From: Parietaria judaica
Lineage: Eukaryota > Streptophyta > Magnoliopsida > Rosales > Urticaceae
NCBI GenBank assembly: GCA_954871525.1
Contig: OX940871.1
Coordinates: 16,026,532-16,090,531, forward strand
Length of the DNA stretch: 64,000 bases
Direction: 5' to 3'
Part shown: piece after piece, positions 24,701-35,927 of the stretch
How the letters are laid out: each line of letters opens with the position of its first letter
How positions within the stretch are numbered: position 1 is the stretch's first letter
Notes under the pieces: model-generated
The model's input: the letters and a program-made list of their open reading frames with translations, nothing else
Databases searched by the model: none
What the model was told of the DNA's origin: nothing
Translations under genes and position numbers: made by a program

Positions 24701-26430
24701 TCTACAACATGAGCCAAATAGCCAGAACACCCGTTACTCAGCATTCGTTGAGCTCTCATAGCCGATATCAACATCTTTGGCCTTCTCTTCGAGGGTTGCC
24801 CTATAAATTCGAATTTCGGTTCCCCTACGGGACGAAAAACGACTTTATGCTTTTTACAGTAGATTGCAGCGTCATATTTTTCTAGGAAATCCATCCCGAG
24901 AATGACATCATAGTCATGCATCTCGAGAACAACCAAATCAACTGACAGTTCTCTATCAGCGATATTAACAGGTACCGCACGATACCAGTATGAAGACATC
25001 ATTACTTCCCCAGAGGGCAAAGCTACAGAGAAATTATTTCCTAACACATCTTTAGGCCTATAAAGTTTTTCTGAAAACTTTTTCGAAACAAATGATTGGG
25101 TGGCACCAGAGTCTAACAATACCGAAGCAAGAACTTTGGTAACGAGAAGCTGACCTGTTACCACATTGGAAGTTCCAGCATTAACATCCCCCTGCGTTAG
25201 AGAAAAAACTCGAGCATTGGTCTTGAGCGGTGGGGCTTCGAGTCGGCCCTGATTGTTACGAGGTCCATCGATCCGTTCTTGATTGTTGTTCTTTGACTTA
25301 TTAGGGCACCAATTCGCAAAATGGCCTTGTCCTCCACATGAGAAGCATGTGACACCCCTTGGCTTGCACGGCCCTGGGTGCCTTTTCCCGCACTTAGAGC
25401 ATGGGGAAAACTCCACATTTCTATTGAAATTTTGACGGTTCCCTTGGTGCTTTTTAAACGAGGCATCGTTTCCTGACTCCATCTTCCTTTTCCAGCTTTG
25501 GCCACCGATCGAGATGTTTTTGTCCCTACTGTAATTAGGGTTTCTTCCTTGGCTGGGTTCCCCGGGCTTTCCTTGCACCTTTGCCTTATGAGCCTCAAAG
25601 GCTTTCACGCGTTCCTGTTTGGTCTGAGCCAGGTGGTATTCAGCACGAAGGGCTCGATCAACACAATCCCCAACGGTAGTTGGTGGAGATCCCCCGCTAT
25701 CCACCTGAAGTGCTATCTCGCCACGAAACATGTTCATCATTCGTCGCACTCTTTCACGCTCTGTAGGCACCAAATCCAAGCACAATCGTGCGAGTTTATC
25801 AAACTTGCGTACTGCATCTGAGACGCTTAAGTTCCCTTGCTTTATGTTATTAAACTCATCGACTTGCGCTTTCATAGCTGCGGGGTTATAGAACTTCGCA
25901 TTGAACTCTTGCACGAAATCCTGCCACTTCATGAGTTCCACATTCCTTCTCCGCTTAACGGTATCCCACCAGTATCTGGCTTCAAATTTAAGCACAAAAG
26001 AGGTACAAAGGATCCTTTCCCGATCCGAAAGTTCCATGAAGTCATAAATGACTTGGATATCCGACAGCCACTCTTCTGCCACAAGAGGATCAACAGTTCC
26101 CCCAAATTCAGGAGCCCGCATTCGACGAAACCTTGCGTACAAAGGTTTGTTATGGGCTCTGGCATGTTGACGAAGATCAACTTGCTCTCCTTCTTGATCT
26201 TCTTCGCGTACTCCTTGTTCTTCCGTCGACTCAGCCGCCTCTTCATTTCGGTTCTGCTGCCCTTCGTTTCGGGCATTCAACTGCTCCATAAGCTCCCGAA
26301 TTTGCGCGGCCTGCTCATCTACTTGGCGTTGAAGGCCCGCTACAACATTGTCTGGTATATTATTACTCGCCTGCTCTCGATCACGGTCAAGACTACGAGT
26401 ACGACTTCGTTGGCTCCTCGTGTTTGCCAT
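21778..26430 (-). pseudogene. Gypsy B gag-pol polyprotein, five in-frame stops
   Basis: Starts at the ATG at 26430-26428 ([14 protein letters not shown]). In order along the first 866 residues: a coiled/acidic N-terminus, the retrotransposon gag core (~residues 90-240), a CCHC zinc knuckle (C362, C365, H370, C375), an aspartic protease (D440-S-G-A), and RT with FIDD at 778-781. Then come RNase H ([26 protein letters not shown]), the IN zinc finger ([10 protein letters not shown]...[12 protein letters not shown]), the IN core (MDFIVGLP, then HPQTDGQTERTN) and a chromodomain-like C-terminus. It is interrupted by in-frame stops at 23830-23832, 23563-23565, 22624-22626, 22597-22599 and 22240-22242. 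No frameshift is needed, so decay is by point mutation only. Confidence 0.92.
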
Positions 26431-26729
26431 GATATTGTTTATATCTCGAAACCGAGCCGTCTTAGGTTCACATTAAATGACTAAACTTCATTATTAAATT
26501 CTTCAAACTAATTATAAAAGGTATAATACGACTAAGATAGACAATATTATAATTCATATTACTTAACTTATAATTTCATTGCTACTATGTACAACCAAGA
26601 ACACATCAAAACATATCACACAAGTCATCCTATATCATCAAAAAGGCTATTCACATAGTCATATAACAGAGATATCCTAATATCTCTTCAAAAGTTCCTA
26701 GACGCTCTCTATAACGTCGCATCAGACAC

Positions 26730-27413
26730 TTAGTTATTAGCGGTTGGACTCTGGTCGAGGTTATCAACTTCAGATTCTGGATCCATTTCCATCGGTTCGT
26801 GTCCCAAACCAACCATTCCTGGATCGATCTCTTCCGGGTCTTCTTCAAATTCTTCTTCCATGTCTTCTTCCGGTTCCACTTCCTGATTTCCTTCTTGCTC
26901 TGCCGGTTCTTCTTCTTCTTCTTCTTCTTCTTCTTCTTCTTCTTCTTCTTCTTCTTCTTCTTCTTCTTCTTCTTCTTCTTCTTCTTCTTCTTCTTCTTCT
27001 TCTTCTTCTTCTTCTTCTTCTTCTTCTTCTTCTTCTTCTTTTGCTTCCGGTTCTTGTCCTGGTTCTCCTTCAGGCTCTTCTTCATGTTCTTCTAATTCCA
27101 CTTCATGGAATTCTTCCGGTTCTTCTTGTTCCGCTTCGTGGGCTTCTTCCGGTTCTTCTTGTTCCGCTTCCTGGGCTTCTTCCGGTTCTTCTTGTTCCGC
27201 TTCGTGGGCTTCTTCTGGTTCTACCTGTTCCGCTTCGTGGGCTTCTTCCGGTTCTGCTTGTTCCGCTTCGTGGGCTTCTCCCGGTTCATCTTCTGAGTCT
27301 TCTTCTTCTAGATTCGCTTCCGGATTAGCCACTGCTAGGTTTAGCTCTCTCTGATACCGAAGCTCCGCCAATACAGCCTCAGACATCATAAAATTTATAT
27401 TCTGGTAGGTCAT
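26730..27413 (-). CDS. Glu-rich ORF upstream of gag in gypsy B
   Basis: A 227-residue frame from the ATG at 27413 (MTYQNINFMMSEAVLAELRY), ending 300 bp before the gag start. Residues 1-46 look like ordinary sequence. Residues 47-112 are six 11-residue units on the theme AHEAEQEEPEE. Residues 126-169 are 44 consecutive Glu encoded by a GAA run. The last 58 residues are acidic and end in SPTANN. The frame is open despite the repeats, whereas gag-pol downstream has five stops. No family is recognised. It may be a real extra ORF of this retroelement lineage or an accidental product of a GAA-rich leader. The element's primer site and the sequence just beyond 27423 are missing, so its original 5' context is lost. 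Confidence 0.5.
   Translation of the reverse strand: MTYQNINFMMSEAVLAELRYQRELNLAVANPEANLEEEDSEDEPGEAHEAEQAEPEEAHEAEQVEPEEAHEAEQEEPEEAQEAEQEEPEEAHEAEQEEPEEFHEVELEEHEEEPEGEPGQEPEAKEEEEEEEEEEEEEEEEEEEEEEEEEEEEEEEEEEEEEEEEEEEEPAEQEGNQEVEPEEDMEEEFEEDPEEIDPGMVGLGHEPMEMDPESEVDNLDQSPTANN
26907..27039. repeat. TTC/GAA microsatellite, about 44 units
   Basis: Uninterrupted TTC triplets on the plus strand (GAA on the minus strand), directly next to a ~33-bp minisatellite at about 27078-27275 that encodes the 11-residue units. Long GAA runs can adopt triplex structures. Length variation between alleles is expected. Confidence 0.95.
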
Positions 27414-27423
27414 ACGCGACCTC

Positions 27424-30177
27424 TGTTTGAAATCGATGGTATCAAGTCGACTTCCTTACCACGATAATAGCCTCCGGGCCGTCCCGGTAACATTTAAAAA
27501 TTCATTTTAAAGCGGAAATCCTGTTATCGGACCGACGACACAGATAGCGGGTAACAATCAAAACTGAGATCTGATAAATATTTCGAATTTAATATTTTCA
27601 TATTCATTATTAATAATCTAGTCGAAATTAGGAAACAAATAGAAAGCAGTAAATGGTCGCATTTATTTACCCAATGCATAAGGCCGTACCTCAGTTGACG
27701 ATTCCGGCTGCGCGTTCTGATCTTGGCAGGGCTCCGCCGGTGCTGAGGGAAACTCCCGTGATCTTCCGGGATATGACTCCTGGATTCCTCGCTACCGAAG
27801 CGTGGGCTTCGCTGGCAGGAGTCCGTCGCAAAATATAACTGAAGGTTCTTTTAAAGCTACCGGAGAAAAATATCTCCTAAGCCGAACCAGAAAAAGAGAT
27901 CAGAAGCAAAAATTCGCAGACCCTTAGAGAGAGAGGGAGAGCTCGAATTTTTACTCTGGGAGAGGTGTACAGAATGTGTAGAATGAGCTCCCCTTTTATA
28001 GGCTCAAACTGTAACCGATTTGGAGATATTCCCTCCCTATATTCTAATTCCTTTAATTAAATATAAATAATTATTTCAATCCAATGATCCAGATTTAATC
28101 TCATCTAGATCCAATGGATATAATTAATCAGGGATTTAATTAATTGAATAATACAAGATAAGATCATATCATATATTTTTTCGAATTTTATTATATATAT
28201 ATATATATATCAAATTCGAATTTGTTAATGATTATCTAGATCCAATGGTTAAAATTAAATCTTTAACCAATCCAATGGATCAAATCAATTAGGGATAAAG
28301 TCAAATACCCTAGGGTTATACAAAACCCTAATTCGAACTTATTATCCTATCTTTATTCGAATTTCACATCATATATATAATGTTAATTAATTTCTAATCC
28401 GACGGCTTAAAGATAAGATCTCAAAACCGATCCAACGGATAGAATTAATCAAGCTAATTCGAAATACCTGAACTTGATCACCAAGTTTCAATTTCGAATT
28501 ACTTTAGGGTTTGAATCAATTATCTCAATCCAACGGTTGATACTCAATCATGACCGATCCAATGGATTAAATTGATTTCAGGGTTTTTTGCCATTATACC
28601 AGACCTTAGGTATTTATGCCGCAAAAATAAAAATCTCTCAAGATTGGTTTATTCGAATTTATCTAGGGTTTGTTATACTCAAACCCTAATTCGAATTTCA
28701 CATTAAATAATACATAAAAATATATTATTTATTTATTAATATAAATCCTTTAATTATTAATTATTAATAAGATATTAATAATCAAATAATCAAATTATAT
28801 TAATAAATCCTGATCTCTTTATCACAAATTAAATGTCATGGTGCTACACCATCATTTAAATTCGTGACATGTGATTTAATTTCAAAGTTTATCGAACCGA
28901 GTCATAAACTTGGAAAATCCATAAATCACAAACCGTAAGTCAGAATGACTTGGTTCAAAAAGCAAAGTTGCTTAGAATTTAATTTAGAACAATATGGTGT
29001 TGTTCTATAATCTAAATTCTAACTTTCTTTTTATCAGTTATTTTCGTGTACCAAAATATGGTACTTTTGCCACGCTATCGATAAAACTATCTGACGTCTG
29101 TCACAGACTTGTCAGTTTTATAAGTCGAGCCAAATGATTAAACATTATCCAGAATGTATTTTAATCACGTACGTATTATCCGTTACGGAGCTATCCTGGG
29201 GACCATGGACCCGTATCACTTAAGCTCCAACGAACTGCTAGTTGTTTGTCAAACCTCGAAGTGATTCCACTATAGACCCGAGGCTGCACTCTTTAGTGAT
29301 ACGGTATATATTATTCCCTTATATACAGCAGGGTGTCCATTAGATTCAATCAAATACCGATTATTGTCCTTTCACTTGATGACTCACACATGAGCAGGCG
29401 TTTTATACCGTAATGCCCCTCAATGCATTTTCATCCTTGACTCAGCCAGTAATATTATGAGCAACCCACTTATGGTTTCGATTCATAAGTTGCGCACGGG
29501 TACCTCTCACTTCTCACCACTGACAATCAAGGGAATCATCATGACTCTGAAGAGAGCTGTGTGATGCCCATATCTATGATCAAGCAATCCTTCACTACTG
29601 ACTATCATGTTCCCAAAATAATAGTGTTGGGAACAGCGGTAATATCTTGTGTTCTTTAACGGTTAAATCAAAGAACAATCAAGCCAGTAGCTTAGACTCA
29701 TGACCACTCAGGACTTAGAACTAATATCCATTTGATCATCATTTTGCGACTCAACTACAAGTTGTCATTGACGGCCTTATATGACAACTTTCTTGAGTTT
29801 AAGTCAGGTCCAGTCCAGTATGAAGACGCTTCATACTTAATGCACTTCTAGTGAGTGTAGACACACACAAAATCCGGAATAGGATTGTCACTTTAGTCAC
29901 ATTAATGACCTTACCGATTAATGGGCTCCCACCCAGTTAATCAGGTCACGGACATTTTTAAGTTCATTTATTATGTTTATTAATTCTCCCTCACATGACT
30001 CCTTTGTGATAATAATAACATAATTGCATCCTTTATGAACTATGGAATCAAACATTCTATTTTACTCTACAGAAACTATAATAAGATTAACATAATAAGT
30101 ACCATCTTTATTCAACGACTTGTCATAATCTTTTACAAATGGTTAAATATCTTGTTTAAGGACACACATGTCCAACA
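27424..30177 (-). repeat. 3' LTR of Copia E
   Basis: A 2,754-bp LTR. Its left end reads TGTTTGAAATCG where the other copy has TGTTGGAAATCG, and it ends CATGTCCAACA. It differs from 35928-38688 at only a small number of positions, mostly in TA runs. A TATA box on the minus strand lies at 28000-27993. The short plus-strand frame at 27653-27838 (repeated at 36157-36342) is LTR sequence and not a gene. Confidence 0.93.
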
Positions 30178-30694
30178 ATCGTCAATCCTGCTCCACCCGA
30201 AATTAAGCGTCGAAGCACCTCTTCCCTGAGTCTACACACAACTATATAAGTGAGTTAACACTCAGTACGTAAAAGGTTTTTATTACTCCTAAAAAAAATT
30301 CACAATTCATATCAAAATGCATATCGTGCAATGTCGTTTTATGATAATTTTGAAAATATTTTATAAATATAGTATAATCTTTGGCCCCAGCTACCGTACC
30401 AGCGCTTTTCAGCCTATAAAGCCCACGGGGGACCGGGGGCGCAACCCAAACCAAGTCAGCCCGAGGCAAATCACTTTCGACGTACCTTTCCTGAGACTAC
30501 CGTCTCGGTACAATCGGCGGCTTCGCGTACAATGTACCTCAAGAGACTAACCGTCCCGGCACAGCAACACGACGAGACTAATCGTCTCGGTACGGCGCTA
30601 TTTAATTTAAAAAAAATGCTATTCATATTGCTAGTTTTATATAAACTACATATATGAATGAAGAGTCTAGAACTACACATTTAAAGTATGCAAT
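30178..30694 (-). repeat. Misplaced gypsy B LTR fragment
   Basis: Nearly identical to 38689-39205, the sequence immediately outside the 5' LTR of element E. It shares that copy's private differences from the left B LTR (for example GAGTTAACACTCAG and TTTGGCCCCAG). It sits between the polypurine tract of E and its 3' LTR, where no sequence is expected. At the inner junction (30691-30693) the two partners share CAA. Confidence 0.9.
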
Positions 30695-30707
30695 CTCCCA
30701 CTTGTAC

Positions 30708-33700
30708 TTAAAGAAGATGACTCATGTCTTTCACGCCCATATTATCCAGATGCCTCCTGAATATTTTCTCTGGCAACGTCTTGGTAAATGGATCAGCCAG
30801 ATTGTCCTCCGATGCTTTTTTCACAACCCGTACGTCCCCTCGACGTACTATCTCCCTAATGAGATGGTATTTCCTTTCTATATGTTTTGCTTTGTTATGG
30901 TCTCGGGGCTCTTTCGAATTGGCCACAGCTCTACTGTTATCACAGTATAGAGTTTGTGGTCCATCTACTTCTGGGACCACACCCAGTTCCAAGTAGAAAT
31001 TCTTTAGCCAACTGATTCTTTGGCTGCTTCACATGCAGCCACATATTCAGCTTCCATAGTGGAATCTGCGATACATGATTGCTTTACGCTTCTCCAGAAT
31101 GTCGCTCCACCAGCAAGGGTGTACACTGCTCCCGAAGTTGATTTTCTCGCGTCTTTGTCAGACATAAAATCAGAGTCAGTGTAACCTAGTGGATTCAGTT
31201 CTGTTCCTGAAAACACTAACATATAGTTTCTCGTTCTCCGAAGATACTTGAGAATATTTTTCACTGCGATCCAGTGAGGCATACCAGGGTTGGATTGGTA
31301 TCTACTAACCATTCCCACAACGTAACAGATGTCTGGTCTTGTACACTGCATAGCGTACATCAGACTTCCCACTGCTGAAGCATAGGGTACCGCCTCATCT
31401 CGTCTTGCTCTTCCGGAGAAGTTGGACACTGGTTCCTACTTAGGAACACTCCATGCCTGGTTGGTAAGTTACCACCTTTGGAGTTTGTCATTGCAAAACG
31501 TTCAAGCACCTTATCAATGTAAGCTGCTTGTGACAAGGCTAGAAGCCTGTTATTGCGATCCCTAAAAATACGGATCCCAAGAACATAACTTGCTTCTCCC
31601 ATATCCTTCATTTGGAATTGTGTAGATAGCCACGCTTTCACGTCTGATAATCTTTTCACACTGTTTCCAATGAGAAGAATATCATCGACGTATAGAACAA
31701 GAAAAATTTCCACGGACTCATCGTTGAGTTTATAAATGCAGGCTTCAGTTTCATTCTGAATGAATCCATAGGTCTTGATGGTCTCATCAAACCTTAGATT
31801 CCAGGATCTGGAAGCTTGCTTCAATCCATAAATGGACTTGAGTAATCTGCAAACTTTCCCTTCTTGACCCTGTTGCACGAACCCTTCTGGTTGGTCCATA
31901 TAGATGTTCTCGTCAATGTACCCGTTCAGGAATGCGGTTTTGACGTCCATCTGCCATATCTCGTAATTGAGACTACAGGCTATGGCCATGAGAATCCGGA
32001 TGGACTTATACTTAGCGACTGGAGCGAAGGTCTCATCGAAATCAATACCTTCCCTCTGGGTAAAACCCTTTGCCACTAGTCTAGCCTTGAAGGTTTCAAC
32101 CTTCCCGTCCACTCCTCTCTTTCTCTTGTATACCCATTTATTCCCTATGGTTTTGAAACCATCAGGTAGGTCTACAAGTTCCCAGACTTCATTAGAATCC
32201 ATTGATTCTATTTCTTGGTTCATGGCTTCCTGCCATTCTCCCTTATCAGGATTCAGCATAGCTTCCTTGAAGCTTGTCGGATCTTCAACGCTAGTGTTTG
32301 TAACAGCTAGGTGAAATTCCAATTGGGAATGCTCGTAGCGTTCAACTGGTCTTTTGAACCTCCCACTACGTCTAGGCACCCTTTGGTTCTGATTTGGGAC
32401 CGTGGTTTCTGCATGATCCTCTACAACAGTCATAGTTGGAGGCATAGTGACTTTGTCACCTGACACTTCCTCAAGCACAACTTTGCTTCGAGGTTTGAAG
32501 TTTATCATATAGTCCTCTTCTAGAAAGGTTGCATTTGTAGAAACAAATACTTTCTTGCTTTGTGGACTATAAAATAAACCTCCTTTTGTCTCTTTGGAAT
32601 GTCCCACAAACAGACATACTTCTGTTCGTGATTCCAACTTGTTTCTGTTTCCAGTCCTTACATGAGCTGGACATCCCCATATTCTGTAATGGCGCAGATT
32701 TGGTATTCTGCCATTCCATAATTCTTGGGGTGTTCTTGAAACAGACTTTGACGGTACAACATTTAGAATGTTGGTGGCCGTCAACAAAGCATATCCCCAG
32801 AATGAATTAGGAAGTGATGAGTAGCTTAGCATTGACCTTACCATTTCTAGTAAGGTCCTGTTTCTCCTCTCTGCTACACCATTTTGCTCTGGTGTGCCGG
32901 GAGCTGTCAATTGAGATGTTATACCTTTTTCGATCAAGAGATCACAGAATTCATGATCAAGGTATTCTCCTCCTCGATCAGATCGAAGAGATTTTAATGA
33001 TAGTCCTAGTTGTTTTTCAGCCTCAGCTAGAAATTCCTTGAACTTACCCAAAGTTTCAGATTTCTTTGCCATGAGGTAAACATAACCATATCTCGAATAG
33101 TCATCAATGAAGTTGACAAAATATTCAATTCCACCTCTTGCATGTATGTTCATGGGAGCACATACATCAGTGTGGACGAGTTCTAATGGTTTAGTGGCTC
33201 TTTCACCCTTTGCCGAAAAGGGTCTCTTAGTCATTTTACCTTCTATACAGGATTCACAAACAGGCAAAGAACCGATTGTAAGTTCTTTAAGGGGCCCTTC
33301 CTTAACCAGCCTGTTTATCCTGTCTAGATTAATATGACCCAATCTTAAGTGCCACTTATAGGTTTGCATATCATTATCAATTTTTGGTTTCTTAATTGAC
33401 TTTGGCATTGCCAATTTAAACATTTCAGCACTCAAACAACTTCCATAATCCGGTCTCAGAATATACAATCCATTTTCTGCTTTTGCAGTACAAATATATA
33501 CACCATCCTTTGTGATGGTCCAATGGGACCCTCGAAAGTTTAAGGTGTATCCTTGTTTGTACAACAGAAAAGCTGAGAGTATATTCCTACAGACATTTGG
33601 ATAATAGAACACATTATTAACAAATAGAAATTTGTTACCAAATGTCAGTCTTAGATTCCCGACAGCTTTAGCCTGTAAGAACTCTCCGTTCCCTACTTTT

Positions 33701-34065
33701 AAAGCTGGTCCTTCATGAATTTCTTCTAATGAGTCAAGAGACTGAAGAGAATTACATGCATGATCATTAGCTCCTGAATCTAATATCCAGTTGAAGGATG
33801 AGTTATCAACGAAACATGATGTTAACGTTGACTGATCAGCATTACCAATCTGGAAGTCATCTTCCTGGTATGTGTACATTCTTTTCCTCTTATTCATTGA
33901 ATTCAGAGCAATCTGTTCTGCTATTTTGTGTTTCTCTGAAGATCCACTAATAGCCAGTTTGCTCAGGGATTCGGTGACATTGACCATGTTGCTTTGTTTT
34001 TGAGACATCAGAGTCATTGCAGAGATTTCCATATCTTGTTTGTCGGAGAACATTTTAACTGGCAT
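30708..34065 (-). pseudogene. Copia E protease-integrase-RT-RNase H polyprotein, two frameshifts
   Basis: The first 901 residues start at the ATG at 34065. Protease motif D97-S-G-A; GAG-pre-integrase zinc residues H239, H244, C270, C273; integrase D300, D363, E399 (35 residues between the last two, as in DDE integrases). RT has VDVKTAFLNG-like MDVKTAFLNG at 706-715 and YVDD at 792-795. The frame shifts near 31385, after DEMRR, into 31429-31004 (PYASAVGSLMYAM through ADSTMEAEYVAAC, RNase H). It shifts again near 31006 into 30992-30708 (YCDNSRAVANSKEP ... DPFTKTLP). Both look like single-base changes. No CCHC knuckle or gag core precedes the protease. Confidence 0.9.
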
Positions 34066-35913
34066 TGAAAAAGAAACTTATTAAACTTTATTATAGGTAG
34101 AATGTTTTGGGTAATTAAGTTGGTTCGAAATAGTCACATGATGCAAACATGCTCTCGGGAAAACGTTAATAAACCCAGGGATTATTTCATGATAATTCAA
34201 CCGACTGTACACATCGTTGCCGGCCTTAAGGCATGATCACTCTAAGGTGACTCGCGGTATCAACTGTGTAGTTTGGTTGAACTAAGTTTTAGTCATAAAC
34301 TTAATTAATATTCAATGTTAAGAACCACCACAGTTCTTTATGATTATTAACTATCATCATAGACGGTCGGGAAGTACCAACTTCCGTGCAAGCTTAACCC
34401 ATTATTTTCGGTTCTCGGAATCCTCTTGAAAACGTCGTCCTTAAGGAATGGTCACTCTAAGGTGACTCGCGGTCCATTTCCAAGATTCCTCCGTCCCCAT
34501 ATTCTTTTGGAACTTTCACGGTGCCAAACCTTCCACAAGCACACCTTTCCTTAAGAGGAGTGGTCACTCTAGGGTGACTCGAGGCGGTGTGGTCAGCAGG
34601 CCATGTGATAGTAATAATGGAGACCTTTTATTATTAATTCTATACTTGCCATTGTTTTAGTTAAATAACGTTTTTAACTTTTATCATAAGTTAATTAAAA
34701 CTTATTATAAACTTTCCTTTAATTACAATTAAAAGTTTATATTTTGGCTTTATTAATTACAGCACGTAATTACACATAAGGCCTCAATGTTTATAGTGTT
34801 CATTATTTCATCGGTAGTGATAGGTCAATCATACTTTCTCCAGGTAGATGGGAGGGGTCCTAACCGGTCACCCAGAAGTGGATGGTGAACCGGCCCCACT
34901 TTTGATTCCCTCTTCCTCAGACAAGATTGTATGATTGAGATTTTTCCGATTAATAATGCCCACTTTACATTTACTCTTTGCTATTCATATCTATCCTAAA
35001 TCGACATATTAATAATGATAAAACATAAGCACTATGTTTTACGGGTTATGAAAATAGGTTATTACAAATTATATCTATGATGAATATATATAATTAGATT
35101 TTAATGATTCCCATTCTCTAAGAATAATCATTAATTTATGCTATGGCTTATAATTAATTATTTATGAAATTTTAAAATAAGTCAATGATATCATTCCTAA
35201 GAATTATCATCCATATTTTAATATTAAATAAGACAATATTATTTATTCAATAAATAATATCCATATTTAATTTTATAAATTATATAAAATAAGTCAATGT
35301 TATTTATCCATAAATAACATCCATATTTTATTGATTCATAATTTATTTAATTTCAATTAATATTTAATTATTCCTAAGGATCCGGGTCGGAATGAATTCC
35401 GACCCATAATTAAAAATTATGTACGTGGGCCCTCCGGGCCTAAGCCCGGGCCCACGACCCTAGGAAAAAACCACGCCCAGCCTCTCGGGAGGGCCAGGGC
35501 AGCGCCCACCTCGCGCTGGGCCTGCTAGCCCATTCCGCTGCCAGGCAGCGTGTACCGCAGGTCAGCCCGCGAGGCCCAGGCGCTGCGCGCCAGGGCAACC
35601 CGCAAGGGTTTCGCCCTGGGCCTCGCCCCTGGCGTGGGCCTGCCTCGGGCTTGGCCCGTGGCTCTCAGGGTTTCGACCCTGGGGCTGCAGCGGCAGCCCC
35701 TGGTCACCCTTAGCCACGGGCTGGGCTGCGCCTAGCAGCCCGCCCTTGTTTTCCGTTCCCGATTTCTCGGGTCGGGAAATTAATCTAATTTTAAATTAAA
35801 AATTAAAATATCTAGAAATAAATTTCAATTTTAATTATTAATTTATTCATCAAATAATTTCTTTTAAACCTTTTAAAAAATTAAATTTCGAAATTATTTA
35901 TCCTGGAACCGTA
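34066..35913 (-). other. Leader of Copia E, no gag, with hairpin repeats and a GC-rich block
   Basis: About 1.85 kb between primer site and polyprotein with no open gag frame. At 34225-34259, 34436-34472 and 34549-34584 there are three copies of a ~34-bp element CCTTAAGG..TGGTCACTCT followed by AAGGTGACTCGCGG, each able to form a GTCAC/GTGAC stem. At 35420-35760 the sequence turns strongly GC-rich (GGGCC and CCCGGG words) amid very AT-rich surroundings. Between them it is AT-rich with repeated ATTTAAT words. Confidence 0.6.
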
Positions 35914-35925
35914 GCTCTGATACCA
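35914..35925 (-). other. Primer binding site of Copia E
   Basis: On the minus strand the sequence two bases inside the 5' LTR is TGGTATCAGAGC, complementary to the 3' end of plant initiator methionine tRNA, the usual primer of plant Copia elements. It fixes the orientation of E and marks 35928-38688 as its 5' LTR. Confidence 0.92.
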
Positions 35926-35927
35926 AT

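Noticed and set aside
26744..27328. Leu-rich and Phe-rich plus-strand frames
   Set aside because: Translations of the TTC microsatellite in the other frames.
27653..27838. Frame repeated at 36157-36342
   Set aside because: Part of the 2.75-kb LTR, antisense to it; no gene support.
35525..35735. Ala/Arg/Pro-rich frames on both strands
   Set aside because: Caused by the GC-rich block in the Copia E leader.
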